The notes under the pieces are model-generated. The model was not told where the DNA came from. It ran no database searches and saw nothing but the letters and a program-made list of their open reading frames with translations. Both the position numbers and the translations under genes were made by a program. Shown one piece after another: positions 51,958 through 63,245 of a DNA stretch of 64,000 nucleotides. This DNA comes from Scylla paramamosain (lineage: Eukaryota > Arthropoda > Malacostraca > Decapoda > Portunidae), in assembly GCF_035594125.1 (NCBI RefSeq), contig NW_026973748.1, positions 186,001 to 250,000 on the forward strand, written 5' to 3'. Positions within the stretch are counted from its first letter, which is position 1; each line of letters opens with the position of its first letter.

Positions 51958-52199
51958 AGGGTTTTTGAGCTTGTTACCTACAAAAAAACGCAAAAATTGA
52001 TACAAAGCACTCTATATTGGGAAACAAAGGGACATTGCAAGAAAAGTGTATAATGAATGTTTTATAGTTAAAAAAAAAACCACAAGGCAAAAAACGCAAA
52101 AACTCGTGTATATGGAGAATTTTCGTAGATACCAAAATGCTGAAACTCATGAATAACACTATTAATTGAGAAACAGAACAATCTTACTAAATGCGTGTC
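51958..52199 (-). repeat. Inverted satellite island, copy d, second part
   Basis: Resumes at GTTTTTGAGCTTGTTACC, the monomer interrupted at 49,015, and ends with the join ATGCGTGTCAAAAACAC shared with the other islands. The two parts total about 480 bp. Confidence 0.86.
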
Positions 52200-53213
52200 A
52201 AAAACACTAAAAGGCAAGTTCTTTTTTTTATCTAACAAGCTCAAAAACACACAAAATATACTTTTCTGGTAATGTTATTCTATTTTTTCATATTGGTTGG
52301 TTTGCATCCGTTTTAGCATTTTTGTACGTAAATCTTTTAAAAGACACGTTTTCAGTAATTTTGTTTTGGATTTCCATATAGAGTGACTTTCATATTATCT
52401 ATCGTTTTGGTGCCTAACATGCGAAAAAAAACACTCTAAAAAGATAGGTTTCTTTTGTTGTAAAGTCGTTAAATTTCCCCAAATAGGTGAGTTTGGATAC
52501 ACTTTATGGTTTGGTACATAACTCCGAAAAAAAGGTAAAAGTAACTTTTTCCACATAATTTCCCTGAATTTTGGCAGAATTTTGTCGTCTTGGTACCTAT
52601 GAACATCAATAACAAAAAAATAAAAATGCTATTATTTTATTTATTTTTTTTTCTCTATAAAGAGTGTTATTTGTAGGTTTTAACGTTTTGGTACTTAAAG
52701 AACTTCAAAACATTCATAATACACATTTCTCGTAATGTCCTTTCCTTTCCCAAATATAGGGATCTTTGCATGTATTTAAGCGTTTTCATAGGTAATAGGA
52801 TAAAAAACACTCAAAAACACTTGTTTTTGGTAATGTTATTCTGCTTCTGCATAAAGAAGTGTTTTGCATGCGTTTTAGCGATTTGGTATGTAAGGAGCTG
52901 AAAACACTTCAAGGCAAGTTCTTGGTAAAAGTTGGTTTTATTCCAATGTAATATGATTGCCTAGCTTTTTATTGCTTTATTGCCTAACACGCTCAAAAAA
53001 CACTCAAAAGACACTTATAGTAATGTCATTTTTTTCCCACATAAAGTTACTTTTTGCATGCTGTTTGGGGTTTTGCTAACTAAGAAAAAAACACTCAAAA
53101 TACACGCATTTGGTAATGTTGTCCTGTTTCCCAATTAAGATTGTTATTCATGAGTTTCAGCATTTTGGTATCTAAGAAACTTCTTTATATACACGAATTT
53201 TTGCGTTTTTTGC

Positions 53214-53237
53214 GTTGTGGTTCTTGTGAACCACAAG
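53214..53237. repeat. Hairpin in monomer variant, forward copy
   Basis: GTTGTGGTTC-TTGT-GAACCACAAG; one end mismatch compared with the perfect stem in its mirror partner at 35,979-36,002. Confidence 0.78.
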
Positions 53238-53602
53238 TTCTTTTGCCCAAAAATAATAAGACACTCATTATACTCGTTTCTCGTTATGTCCTTTTTTCTC
53301 CCAATAAGGAGTGCTTTGCATCCATTTTCGCGTTTTTTGTAGGTAACAAGCTCAAAAACACTTAAAATATACCTTTTTTATAATGTTATTCTATTTCTTC
53401 ATATTGGTTGGTTTGCATCCGTTTTAGCGTTTTTCTACGTAAAACACCGAAAAGACACGTTTTCAGTAATTTTGTTTTCGATTCCCAAAGAATATTGCCA
53501 GATTTTTGGCAACTTAGTACCTATGAAGATGAATAACAAAAAAAAAAATTATTTTATATTATTATTTTTTTCTCTATAAAGAGTGTTATTTGTGGGTTTT
53601 AG

Positions 53603-53669
53603 CTTTTTTGGTACTTTTGTTTTTTGGTACTTTTGTTTTGGTACTTTTGTTTGGTTTTGGTTTTTTGGA
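53603..53669. repeat. GGTACTTTTGTTTT local tandem expansion
   Basis: Three copies of a ~14-15-bp word grown from the ordinary TTTTTGGTACTTAAGG. The mirror arm near 35,600 has the single normal copy, so the expansion is later than the inverted duplication. Confidence 0.8.
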
Positions 53670-54969
53670 ACATAAAAACATAATACACGTTTCTCTTAAT
53701 GTCCTTTCGTTTCCCAAACCTAAGGTTCTTTGCATGTATTTAAGCGTTTTTATAAATAACATGATCAAAAACACTCAAAATACATGTTTTTGGTAATGTT
53801 ACTATGCTTCTCCATAAAGGGTGTTTTGCATGCGTTTTAGCGTTTTGGTATGTAAGGAGTTAAAAAAAAACACTTAAAGGCAAGTTCTTCGTAAAAGTTG
53901 GTTTTATTCCCATGTAATGTGATTGTTCTGCTTTTTAGTGCTTTGTTGGATATCACGCTCAAAAACACTCAAAAGACACTTTTCTGGTAATATATTTTTT
54001 TTCCCACATAAAGATAGTTTCGCATGTAATTTGGGATTTTCGTAACTAAGAATGTGAAAAACACTCAAAAAACACAGATTTGGTAAAGTAGTTCTGTTTC
54101 TCAATTAAAAGTGTTATTCATGCAATTCAGCCTTTTGGTATGTAAGAAACTTCTCTATATACACGAGTTTTTTGCGTTTTTTGCCTTGTGGTTCGTGTGA
54201 AACTATAAAACACTCATTATACACTTTTTTCGTAATGTTCTTTTGTTTCCCAATATAGAGTGCTTTCCATCCATTTTCGCATTTTTTGTAGGTAACAAGC
54301 TGAAAAACACTCAAAATATATCTTTTTGGTAATGTTATTCTATTTCTTCATATTATTTGGTTTGCATCCGTTTTAGCGTTTTTCTTCGTAAATCACTGAA
54401 GAGACACGTTTTCAGTAATATTGTTGAAATTGCTGAAAAAACACTCATAAGACAGGTTTCTGGTAAAGTTGAGTAAATTCTTCATATAGGTGGCTTTGCA
54501 TGCACTTCAGGGTTTGGTACATAACTCCGGAAAAATGCTGAAATTATTTTTTTATAATGATCTTTTTTACAAAATACACGATTTTCGTAATGTCCTTTTC
54601 TTATACAAACATAGGGTTCTTTACATGTATTTAAGCGTTTTTATAGGTAACACGATCAAAAACACTCAAAATAGATATTTTTGTTAATGTTATTCTGTTT
54701 GTCCATAAAGGGTGTTTTGCATGCAATTTAGCGTTTTGGTATGTAAGGAGTTAAAGAAAACACTTAAAATTATGTTCTTCGTAAAAGTTGGTTTTATTCC
54801 CAAGTGATGTGATTGTTCTGCTTTTTAGTGCTCTGTTGCATATCACGCTCAAAAACACTGAAAAGACATTTTTCTGGTAATGTCATTTTTTTTCCCATAT
54901 AAAGGTAGTTTCGCATGTAATTTGCCAATTTCGTAACTAAGAATGTGAAAAACACTCAAAATACACAAT

Positions 54970-57290
54970 TCAAAAAACTCTCAAAATATACCTTTTTGGT
55001 AATGTTATTCTATTTCTTCATTTTGGTTGTTTTCCATCCGTTTTAGCATTTTCCACGTAAAACACCGAAAAGACACGTTTTCAGTAATTTTGTTTTGGAT
55101 TCCCATATAGATTGACTTTCTTGGGTTTTATCGTGTTGGTTCCTAACATGCTGAAAAACACTCATAAGACAGTTTTCTGGCAAACACGTTTAATTTCCCC
55201 ATATAGGTGGCTTTGCATGCACTTAAGGGGTTTGGTACATAACAGTCTGAAAAAAAAGCTAAATTTAACTTTTTTGATAATGTTCTTATTACATATAATT
55301 TCCTGAACTTTGCCCGAGTTTTGGCACCTCGTTACCTGTGAATATGAATAAGAATGAAAAAAAATATCGTATTTTTTTTACTTATCTATTTTTTCTCAAT
55401 AAAGAGTGTAATTTGTGGCTATTAGCTTTTTCGTACTTAATGAACTTAAAAACACTCATAATACACGTTTCTCGTAATGTCCTTTCATTTCCCAAAAATA
55501 GGGTTCTTTGCATGTATTTAAGCGTTTTTATTGGTAACATGATCAAAAACACTCAAAATACATGTTTTTGGTAATGCTATTGTTTCACCATAAAGTGTAT
55601 TTTGCATGCATTTTAGTGTTTTGGTATATAAGGAGCTCAAATACACTTAAAGGCAAGTTCTTGTTAAAAATTGGTTTTATTCCAATGTAATGTGATTGCC
55701 CTGCTTTTCAGTGCTTCTTTGCCTAACACACTCAAAAACACTCAAAAGACATTTTTCTGGTAATGTCATTTTTTTCCCACATAAAGCTGGTTTCGCATGT
55801 AATTTGGGGTTTTGGTAACTAATAATGTAAAAAAGCACTCAAAATACACACATTTAGTAAGATTGTTTTGCTTCTCAATTAAGAGTGCTGTTCATGAGTT
55901 TCAGCATTTTGGTATCTACGAAACTTCTTCATATACACTAGCTTTTGCATTTTTTGCCTTATGGTTCTTTTGAACTATAAAACTCTCATGATACACTTTT
56001 CATGCAATGTCCTTTTCTTTCCCATTATAGAGTGCTTTGCATCAATTTTCGTGTTTTTTATAGGTAAAAAGCTCAAAAACACTCAAAATATACCTTTTTG
56101 GTAATGTTTTTCTATTTCTTTATATTGGTTTGTTTGCATCCGTGTTAGCGTTTTTCTACGTAAAACACTGAGAAGACACGTTTCCAGTAATTTTGTTTTG
56201 AATTCCCATATAGAGTTAAATCCTTATTATTTATTGTTTTGGTGCCTAACATGCTGAACAACACTCAAAAGAGAGATTTCTGATAAGGTGGTTTAATTTC
56301 CTTATATAGGAGGCTTTCCATGCACTTTAGGATTTGGTATATAAAAAAGCTAAAATTAACTTTTTTTGGTAATATTCTTTTATCATATAATTGCCCTGAA
56401 TTTTCCCAGAATTTTGGCATTTTGGAACCTATGAAGATAAATAAAAAAATTTAAAAAATCCTATTTTTTTTATTATTTATTTACTTTATTTTTTTTCTCA
56501 ATAAAGAGTGTTATTTGTGGGATTTACCTTTTGGTACTTAAGGTTATTAAAAACACTCATAATACACGTTTTTCGTAATGTCCTTTCGTTTCCCAAACAT
56601 AAGGTTCTTTGCATGTATTTAGGCGTTTTTATAGATAACGTGATCAAAAACACTCAAAATACAAGGTTTTGGTAATGTTATTCTGTTTCTCTATAAAGTG
56701 TGTTTTGCAAGCGTTTTGCAGTTTTGTATAAAAGGAGCTCAAAAACACTTAAAGGGAAGTGCTTGGTAAAAAATGGTTTTATTCCAATATAATATGATTG
56801 TCCTGCTTTTGAGTACTTTATTACCTATCATGTTGAAAAACATTCAAAAGATACTTTTCTGGTAAAGTCATTTTTTTCCCCACAAAATTATTTTCGCATG
56901 TAATTTGGGTTTTTTTTTTTAACTAAGAGTGTGAAAAGCACTCAAAATACACGCATTTAGTAAGGTTGTTCTGTTTCTCAATTAAGAGTGTTATTCATGA
57001 GTTTCAGCATTTTGGTATCTAAGAAATCTCTCCATATACACGAGTTTTTGCGTTGTTTGCTTTGTGGTTCTTTTGAAGTATAAAACTCTCATTATACACT
57101 TTTCCTGCAATGTCCTTTTGTTTCCCAATATAGAGTACTTTGCATCAATTTTCGCGTTTTTCTAGGTAAAAAGCTCAAAAACACTCAAAATATACATTTT
57201 TGGTAACGTTTTTCTATTTCTTGATATTGGTTAGTTTGCATCCGTTTTAACGTTTTTCTACGAAAAACACTGAGAAGAAACGTTTTTAGT
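54970..57290 (+). repeat. Right arm of inverted repeat P6
   Basis: Mirror of about 21,680-24,000. Anchors give sums of 78,971 (55,121 with 23,850), 78,976 (55,924 with 23,052) and 78,969 (57,051 with 21,918), so the arms stay in register within 7 bp over about 1.9 kb. A ~90-bp stretch compared by eye has about five differences. Confidence 0.83.
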
Positions 57291-57988
57291 AACTTTCTGG
57301 TAAGGTCGTTTAATTTCCTCATATTGGAGGCTTTACATGCACTTTAGTGTTTGGTACATAATAGTCCGAAAAAAAAGCTGAAATTAACTTTTTTGATAAT
57401 ATTCTTTTATCACATAATTGCCCTGAATTTTTCCAGAATTTTGGCATCTCGGAACCTATGAAGATGAATAACAAAAAAAAAAAAATCCTATTTATTTTAT
57501 TTTTTTATTTTTTATTTTCTAAATAAAGAGTGTTATTTGTGAGTTTTAGCTTCTTGGTACTTATGGAACTTATAAAAAAAACATTCATAATACACGTTTC
57601 TCGTAATGTCCTTTCGTTTCCCAAACATAATGTTCTTTGCATGTACTTAAGCGTTTTTATAGATAACATGATCAAAAACACTCAAAATACATGTTTTTCG
57701 TAATGTTATTCTGTTTCTCCATAAAGTTTGTTTTTCATGCGTTTTAGCGGTTTGGTATATAAGGGGTTAAAAAACACTTAAAGGCAAATTCTTCGTACAA
57801 ATTGGTTTTATTCTCATGTAATGTGATCGTTCTGCTTTTTAGTGCTTTGTTGCATATCACGCTCAAAAACACTCAAAAGATACTTTTCTTGTAATGTCAT
57901 TTTTTTTCCCAAATGAAGCTAGTTTCGCATGTAATTTGGCATTTTTGTAACTAAGAATGTGAAAAACACTTAAAATACACAATTTGGT

Positions 57989-58031
57989 AAGGTAGTTCTG
58001 TTTAAGGTACTAAGGTAGTTCTGTTCTGTTT
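57989..58031. repeat. Local duplication AAGGTAGTTCTGTTT
   Basis: The 15-bp word is followed nine bases later by a second copy with an extra CTGTT. The direct copy near 47,758 has one, so this is private to block H. Confidence 0.8.
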
Positions 58032-59005
58032 AAAAGTGTTATTCATGCATTTCATCATTTTGGTAAGTAAAAATTTCTCTATATGCACGAGTTTTTACGT
58101 TTATTGCCTTGTGGTTCTTTTAAAACTATAAAACACTCATTATACACGTTTCTCGTAATGTCCTTTTGTTTCCTAATGTAGAGTGCTTTCCATCCATTTT
58201 TGCATTTTTTGTAGGTAACAAGTTCAAAAACACTCAAAAAATATTTTTTTGGTAATGTTATTCTATTTCTTCATATAGGATGGTTTGTATCCGCTTTAGC
58301 GCTTTTCTACGTAAAACACTGAAAAGACACGTTTTAGTAATTTTGTTTTGGATTCACATATTGACTGATTTTCATATTATTTATCGTATTGGTGCCTAAC
58401 ATGCTGAAAAACATTAAAAAGACAGGTTTCTGGTAAAGTCGTTTAACTTCCCTATATAGGTGACTTTGCATGCACTTTAGGTTTTGGTACATAACAATCA
58501 GAAAAAAAAGCTATAATTAACTTTCATGATAATGTTCTTTTTTTCACATAAATTCCCTGAATTTGGGCAGAATTTTGGCAATTCGGTACCTATGAAGATG
58601 AAAAACAAAAAACAAAATTTCCATTTTTTTTATTTTTTTTATTTATTTATTTATTTTTTTCTAAAGAGTGTTATTTGTGGGTTTTAGCTTTTTTGGTACT
58701 GAAGGAACTTAAAAATCACTCATAATACACGTTTCTCGTAATGTTCTTTCGTTTCCCAAACATAAGGCATATATTTAAGCGTTTTTAGATAACATGATCA
58801 AAAACAATCAAAATACATGTATTTAGTAATGTTATTCTGTTTCTCCATAAAATGTATTTTGCATGCGTTTTAGCGTTTTGGTATGTAAGGAGCTCAAAAA
58901 CATTTAAAGGCCAGTTCTTGGTAAAATTTGGTTTTATTCCCATGTAATGTAATTGCCCTGGCTTTTAGTGCTTTATTGCGTAACACGCTCAAAAACACTG
59001 AAAAG

Positions 59006-59316
59006 ACATGCAAAGCCTCCCATATGAGGAAATTAAAGACGTTACCAGAAATCTGTCTTTTGAGTGTTTTTCAGCATGTTAGGCACCAAAACGATAAATA
59101 ATAAGGAACTCACTCTATGAGGGAATCCAAAAGAAAATGACTGAAAACGTGTCTTCTCAGTGTTTTACGTAGAAAACATTGCGGGAAAAATGTAAAATGA
59201 ATGTTTTATAATTAAAAAAATCCACAAGGCAAAAAACTAAAAAACTCCTGTAAATGCTGAAACTCATGAATAACACTCTTAATTGAGAAACAGAGCAACC
59301 TTACTAAATGCGTGTC
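59006..59316 (-). repeat. Inverted satellite island, copy e
   Basis: Same outer joins as copy a (AAAAGACATGCAAAGCC and ATGCGTGTCAAAAACAC), but about 150 bp shorter. An internal deletion joins GTAGAAAACATTGCGGG near 59,175, and the TAAATGCTGAAAC shortening seen in copy a is also present. Confidence 0.87.
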
Positions 59317-62300
59317 AAAAACACTAAAAGGCATTTTCTTCGTAAAAGTTGTTTTTCTTCCCATGTAATGTGATTGCCGTGGTTTTTAGTGCTTTATTGC
59401 CTAACACACTCAAAAACACTCAAAGACACTTTTCTGGTAATGTCATTTTTTTTCCCACATAAAGCTAGTTTTGCATGGAATTTGGGATTTTGGTAACTAA
59501 GAATGTAAAAAAAACACTCAAAATACACGCATTTAGTAAGGTTGTTCTGTTTCTTGATTAAGAGTGTTATTCATGAGTTTCAGTATTTTGGTATCTAAGA
59601 AACTTCTCCATACAGTCGAATTTTTGCATTTTTTGCCTTGTGATTCTGGTGAACTATAAAACACTCATTATACACGTTTCTCATTATGTCCTTTTTTTTT
59701 TTCCTTATATAGAGTGCTTTGCATCCATTTTCGAGTTTCTTTTTATGTAACAAGCTCAAAAACACACAAAATATACTTTTTTGGTAATGTTATTCTATTC
59801 CTTCATATTGGTTGGTTTGCCTCCGTTTTAGCGTTTTTCTACGTAAATCTTTTAAAAGACACGTTTCCAGTAATTTTGTTTTGGATTTCCATATAGAGTG
59901 AGTTTCATATTTTTTATCGTTTTGGTGCCTAACATGCTTTTTGGTGCGTTTTGCTTCCCAGTATAGAGTGCTTTCGATCCATTTTCGCGTTTTTTGTGGG
60001 TAACAATTTCAAAAACACTCAAAATATACCTTTTTGTTAATGTTATTCTATTTCTTCATTTTGATTAGTTTGCATCCGTTTTAGCGTTTTGTACGTAAAA
60101 CACCGAAAAGACACGTTTTCAGTAATTTTGTTTTGGATTCCCATATAGATTGACTTCCTTGGGTTTTATGATGTTGGTTCCTAACATGCTGAAAAACACT
60201 CATAAGAGTTTTCTGGCAAACACATTTAATTTCCCCATATAGGTGGCTTTGCATGCAATTTAGGGGTTTGGTACATAACAGTTCGAAAAAAAAAGCTAAA
60301 TTTAACTTTTTTGATAATGTTTTTATTTTACATAATTTTCTGAAATTTGCCCGAATTTTGGCATTTCGGTACCTGTGAAGATGAATAAGAAAGAAAAAAA
60401 ATATTGTATTTTTTTTTTTCATTTATTTATTGTTTCTCAATAAAGAGTGTTATTTGTGGCTTTTAGCTTTTTGGTAATTAATGAACTTAAAAACACTCAT
60501 AATACTCGTTTCTCGTAATCTCCTTTCATTTCCCAAAAATAATGTTCTTTGCATTTATTTAAGCGTTTTTATTGGTAACATGATCAAAAACACTGAAAAT
60601 ACATGTTTTTGGTAATGTTATTCTGTTTCACCATAAAGAGTGTTTTGCATGCGTTTTAGTGTTTTGGTATATAAGGAGCTCAAAAACACATAAATGCAAG
60701 TTCTTGGTAAATATTAGTTTTCCTCCAATGTAATGTGATTGCCCTCCTTTTTAGTGCTTTTTTTTTCTATCACGCTCAAAAACACTCAAAAGACACTTTT
60801 CTGGTAAAGTGTTTTTTTTTTCCCACAAATCTATTTTCGCATGCAATTTTGGGTTTTGATAAGAATGTGAAAAGCAATCAAAATACATGCATTTATTAAG
60901 GCTGTTCTGTTTCTCAATTAGGAATGTTATTCATGAGTTTTACCATTTTTGTATCTAGGAAACCTCTCCATATACACGAGATTTTGCGTTTTTTGCCTTG
61001 CGGTTCTTTTGAACTATAAAACAGTCATTATACACTTTTCTTGCAATGTCCTTTTCTTTCCCAATATAGAGTGCTTTGCATCAATTTTCGCGTTTTTTGT
61101 AGGTAACATGCTCAAAAACACTCAAAATATACCTTTTTAGTAACGTTTTTCTATTTCTTGATATTGGTTGCTTTGCATCCCTTTTAGAGTTTTTCTACGT
61201 AAAACACTGAGAAGACACGTTTTCAGTAGCTTTTTTTATGAATTCCCATATAGGGTGAGTTTTGGTTTTGGTGCCTAACATGCTAAAAAACACTCAAAAC
61301 ACATAATTCTTATAAGGTCGTTTAATTTCCTCATATAGGAGTCTTTGCATGCACTTTAAGGTTTGGTACATAACAGTCCGATAAAAAAAAAACGGAAATT
61401 AACTTTTTTGATAATACTCTTTTATCTTATGATTGCCCTGAATTTTCCCAGAATTTTGGCATCTCGGTACCTATGAATATGAATAAAAAAAAAAAAAAAA
61501 TCCTATTTTTTTATATTTTTATTTTCTTTATTTTCTAAATATAGAGTGTTATTGGTGGGTTCTAGCTTTTTGGTACTTAAGGAACTTAAAAAAACACTCA
61601 TAATACACGTTTCTTGTCATATCCTTTTGTTTCCCAAACATAATGTTCTTTGCATGTATTTAAGCGTTTTTATAGATAACAATATCAAAAACACTAAAAA
61701 TACATGTTTTTGGTAATGTTCTGTTTCTCCAAAACGTTTGTTTTTGTATGCGTTTTAGCGGTTTGGTATATAAGGACCTCAAAAACACTTAAAGGCATTG
61801 GTGTTATTCCAATGTAATATGATTGCCCTGCTTTTTAGTGCTTTATTGCCTATCATGCTCAAAAACACTTAAAAGACACTTTTCTGTTAATGTCATTTTT
61901 TTCTCACATAAAGGTGGTTTTGCATGCAATTTGGGGTTTTGGTAACTAAGAATGTGAAAAGCACTCAAAATACACGCATTTAGTAAGGTTGTTCTGTTTC
62001 TCAATTAAGAGTGTTATTCATGAGTTTCAGCATTTTGGTATCTAGGAACCTTCTCCATATACAGGAGTTTTTGTGTTTTTAGCCTTTTGGTTCTTTTGAA
62101 CTATAAAAACTCATTATACACATTTCTTGGAAAGTCCTTTTGTTTTTTAATATAGAGTGCTTTGCATTAATTTTCGCGTTTTTTTTAGGTAACAAGCTCA
62201 AAAACAGAAAAAATATACCTTTCTGGTAATGTTTTTCTATTTCTTTATATTGGTAGGTTTGCATCCGTTTTAGCGTTTTTCTACGTAAAAGAAAGAAAAA

Positions 62301-62722
62301 ACACGTTTTCAGTAATTTTGTTTTGGATTCTCATATAGAATGAGTTCCTTATTATTTATCGTTTTAGTGCCTAACATGCTGAAAAACACTCAAAAAACAG
62401 ATTTCTGGTAAGATCGTTTAATTTCCTCATATAGGAGTCTTTGGATGCACTTTAGGGTTTGGTACATACTCGTAACAGTCCGAAAAAAAAGCTAAAATTT
62501 ACTTTTTTGATAATTTTTTTTTTTAACATATAATTGTCCTGAATTTTCCCAGAAATTTTGGCATCTCGGTACCTATGAAGATGAATAACAAAAAAAAAAA
62601 ATCCTATTTTTTTTATTTTCTTTCTTTTTTTCTAAAAAAAGAGAGTTATTTGTGGGTTTTAGCTTTTTTGTACTTAAGGAACTTAAAGACACTTATAATA
62701 CACATTTCTCAAAATGGCCTTT

Positions 62723-62752
62723 CGTTTCTTATGTTTCTTATGTTTCTTATGT
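62723..62752. repeat. TTTCTTATG 9-bp tandem repeat
   Basis: About three copies in the CCTTTCGTTTCCCAAACATAAGG segment of a forward monomer, where other copies have none. The word resembles the 8-bp LINE terminus at 37,581 but differs in length and context. Confidence 0.8.
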
Positions 62753-63179
62753 TTACATAAGGTTTTTTTCCATGTATTTAAGCGTTTTTATAGATAACAT
62801 GATCAAAAACACTCAAAATATATGTTTTGGTAATTTTATTCTCTTTCTCCATAAAAGGTGTTTTGCATGCGTTTTAGCGTTTTCGTATGTAATGAGCTCA
62901 AAAACACTTAAAGGCAAGTTCTTGGTAAAAGTTGTTATTATTCCCATGTCATGTGATTCCCTTGCTTTTTAGTGCTTTATTGCCTAACACGCTCAATAAC
63001 ATTCAAAAGACACTTTTCTGGTAATATCATTTTATTCCCACATAAAGATAGTTTTGCATGGAATTTGGGGTTTTGCTAACTAAGAATGTGAAAAAAAAAC
63101 TCAAAACACAGGGTTTAGTAAGGTTGTTCTATTTCTTAATTAAAAGTGTTATTCATGAGTTTCAGCATTTTGGTATGTA

Positions 63180-63245
63180 AGAAACTTTTCTAATACACAC
63201 ATTTGGTAAGGTATTTCTGTTTGAAAATTAAAAGTGTTATTGATG
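63180..63245 (+). repeat. Partial monomer duplication scar, forward copy
   Basis: Join GAAACTTTTCTAATACACACATTTGG, the complement of the scars at 11,394 and 26,262, followed by a second GTGTTATTGATGAGTTTCATC segment. Confidence 0.72.

Larger units (their letters stand above)
52200..59005 (+). repeat. HOR satellite, forward block H
   Basis: Forward satellite assembled from segments with different mirror partners: 52,230-52,780 resembles about 19,550-20,100 inverted; 52,866-54,330 mirrors 34,930-36,357; 54,420-54,540 resembles about 25,800-25,920 inverted; 54,970-57,290 mirrors 21,680-24,000; 55,600-59,005 is directly repeated in block G. Joins are visible at about 52,222, 53,488, 54,573, 54,970 and 57,295. 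No genes seen. Confidence 0.88.

Noticed and set aside
62723..62752. TTTCTTATG repeat as the tail of a vanished CR1-like LINE
   Set aside because: The word is 9 bp, not 8, and lies inside an intact monomer with no LINE sequence beside it; local slippage is simpler.
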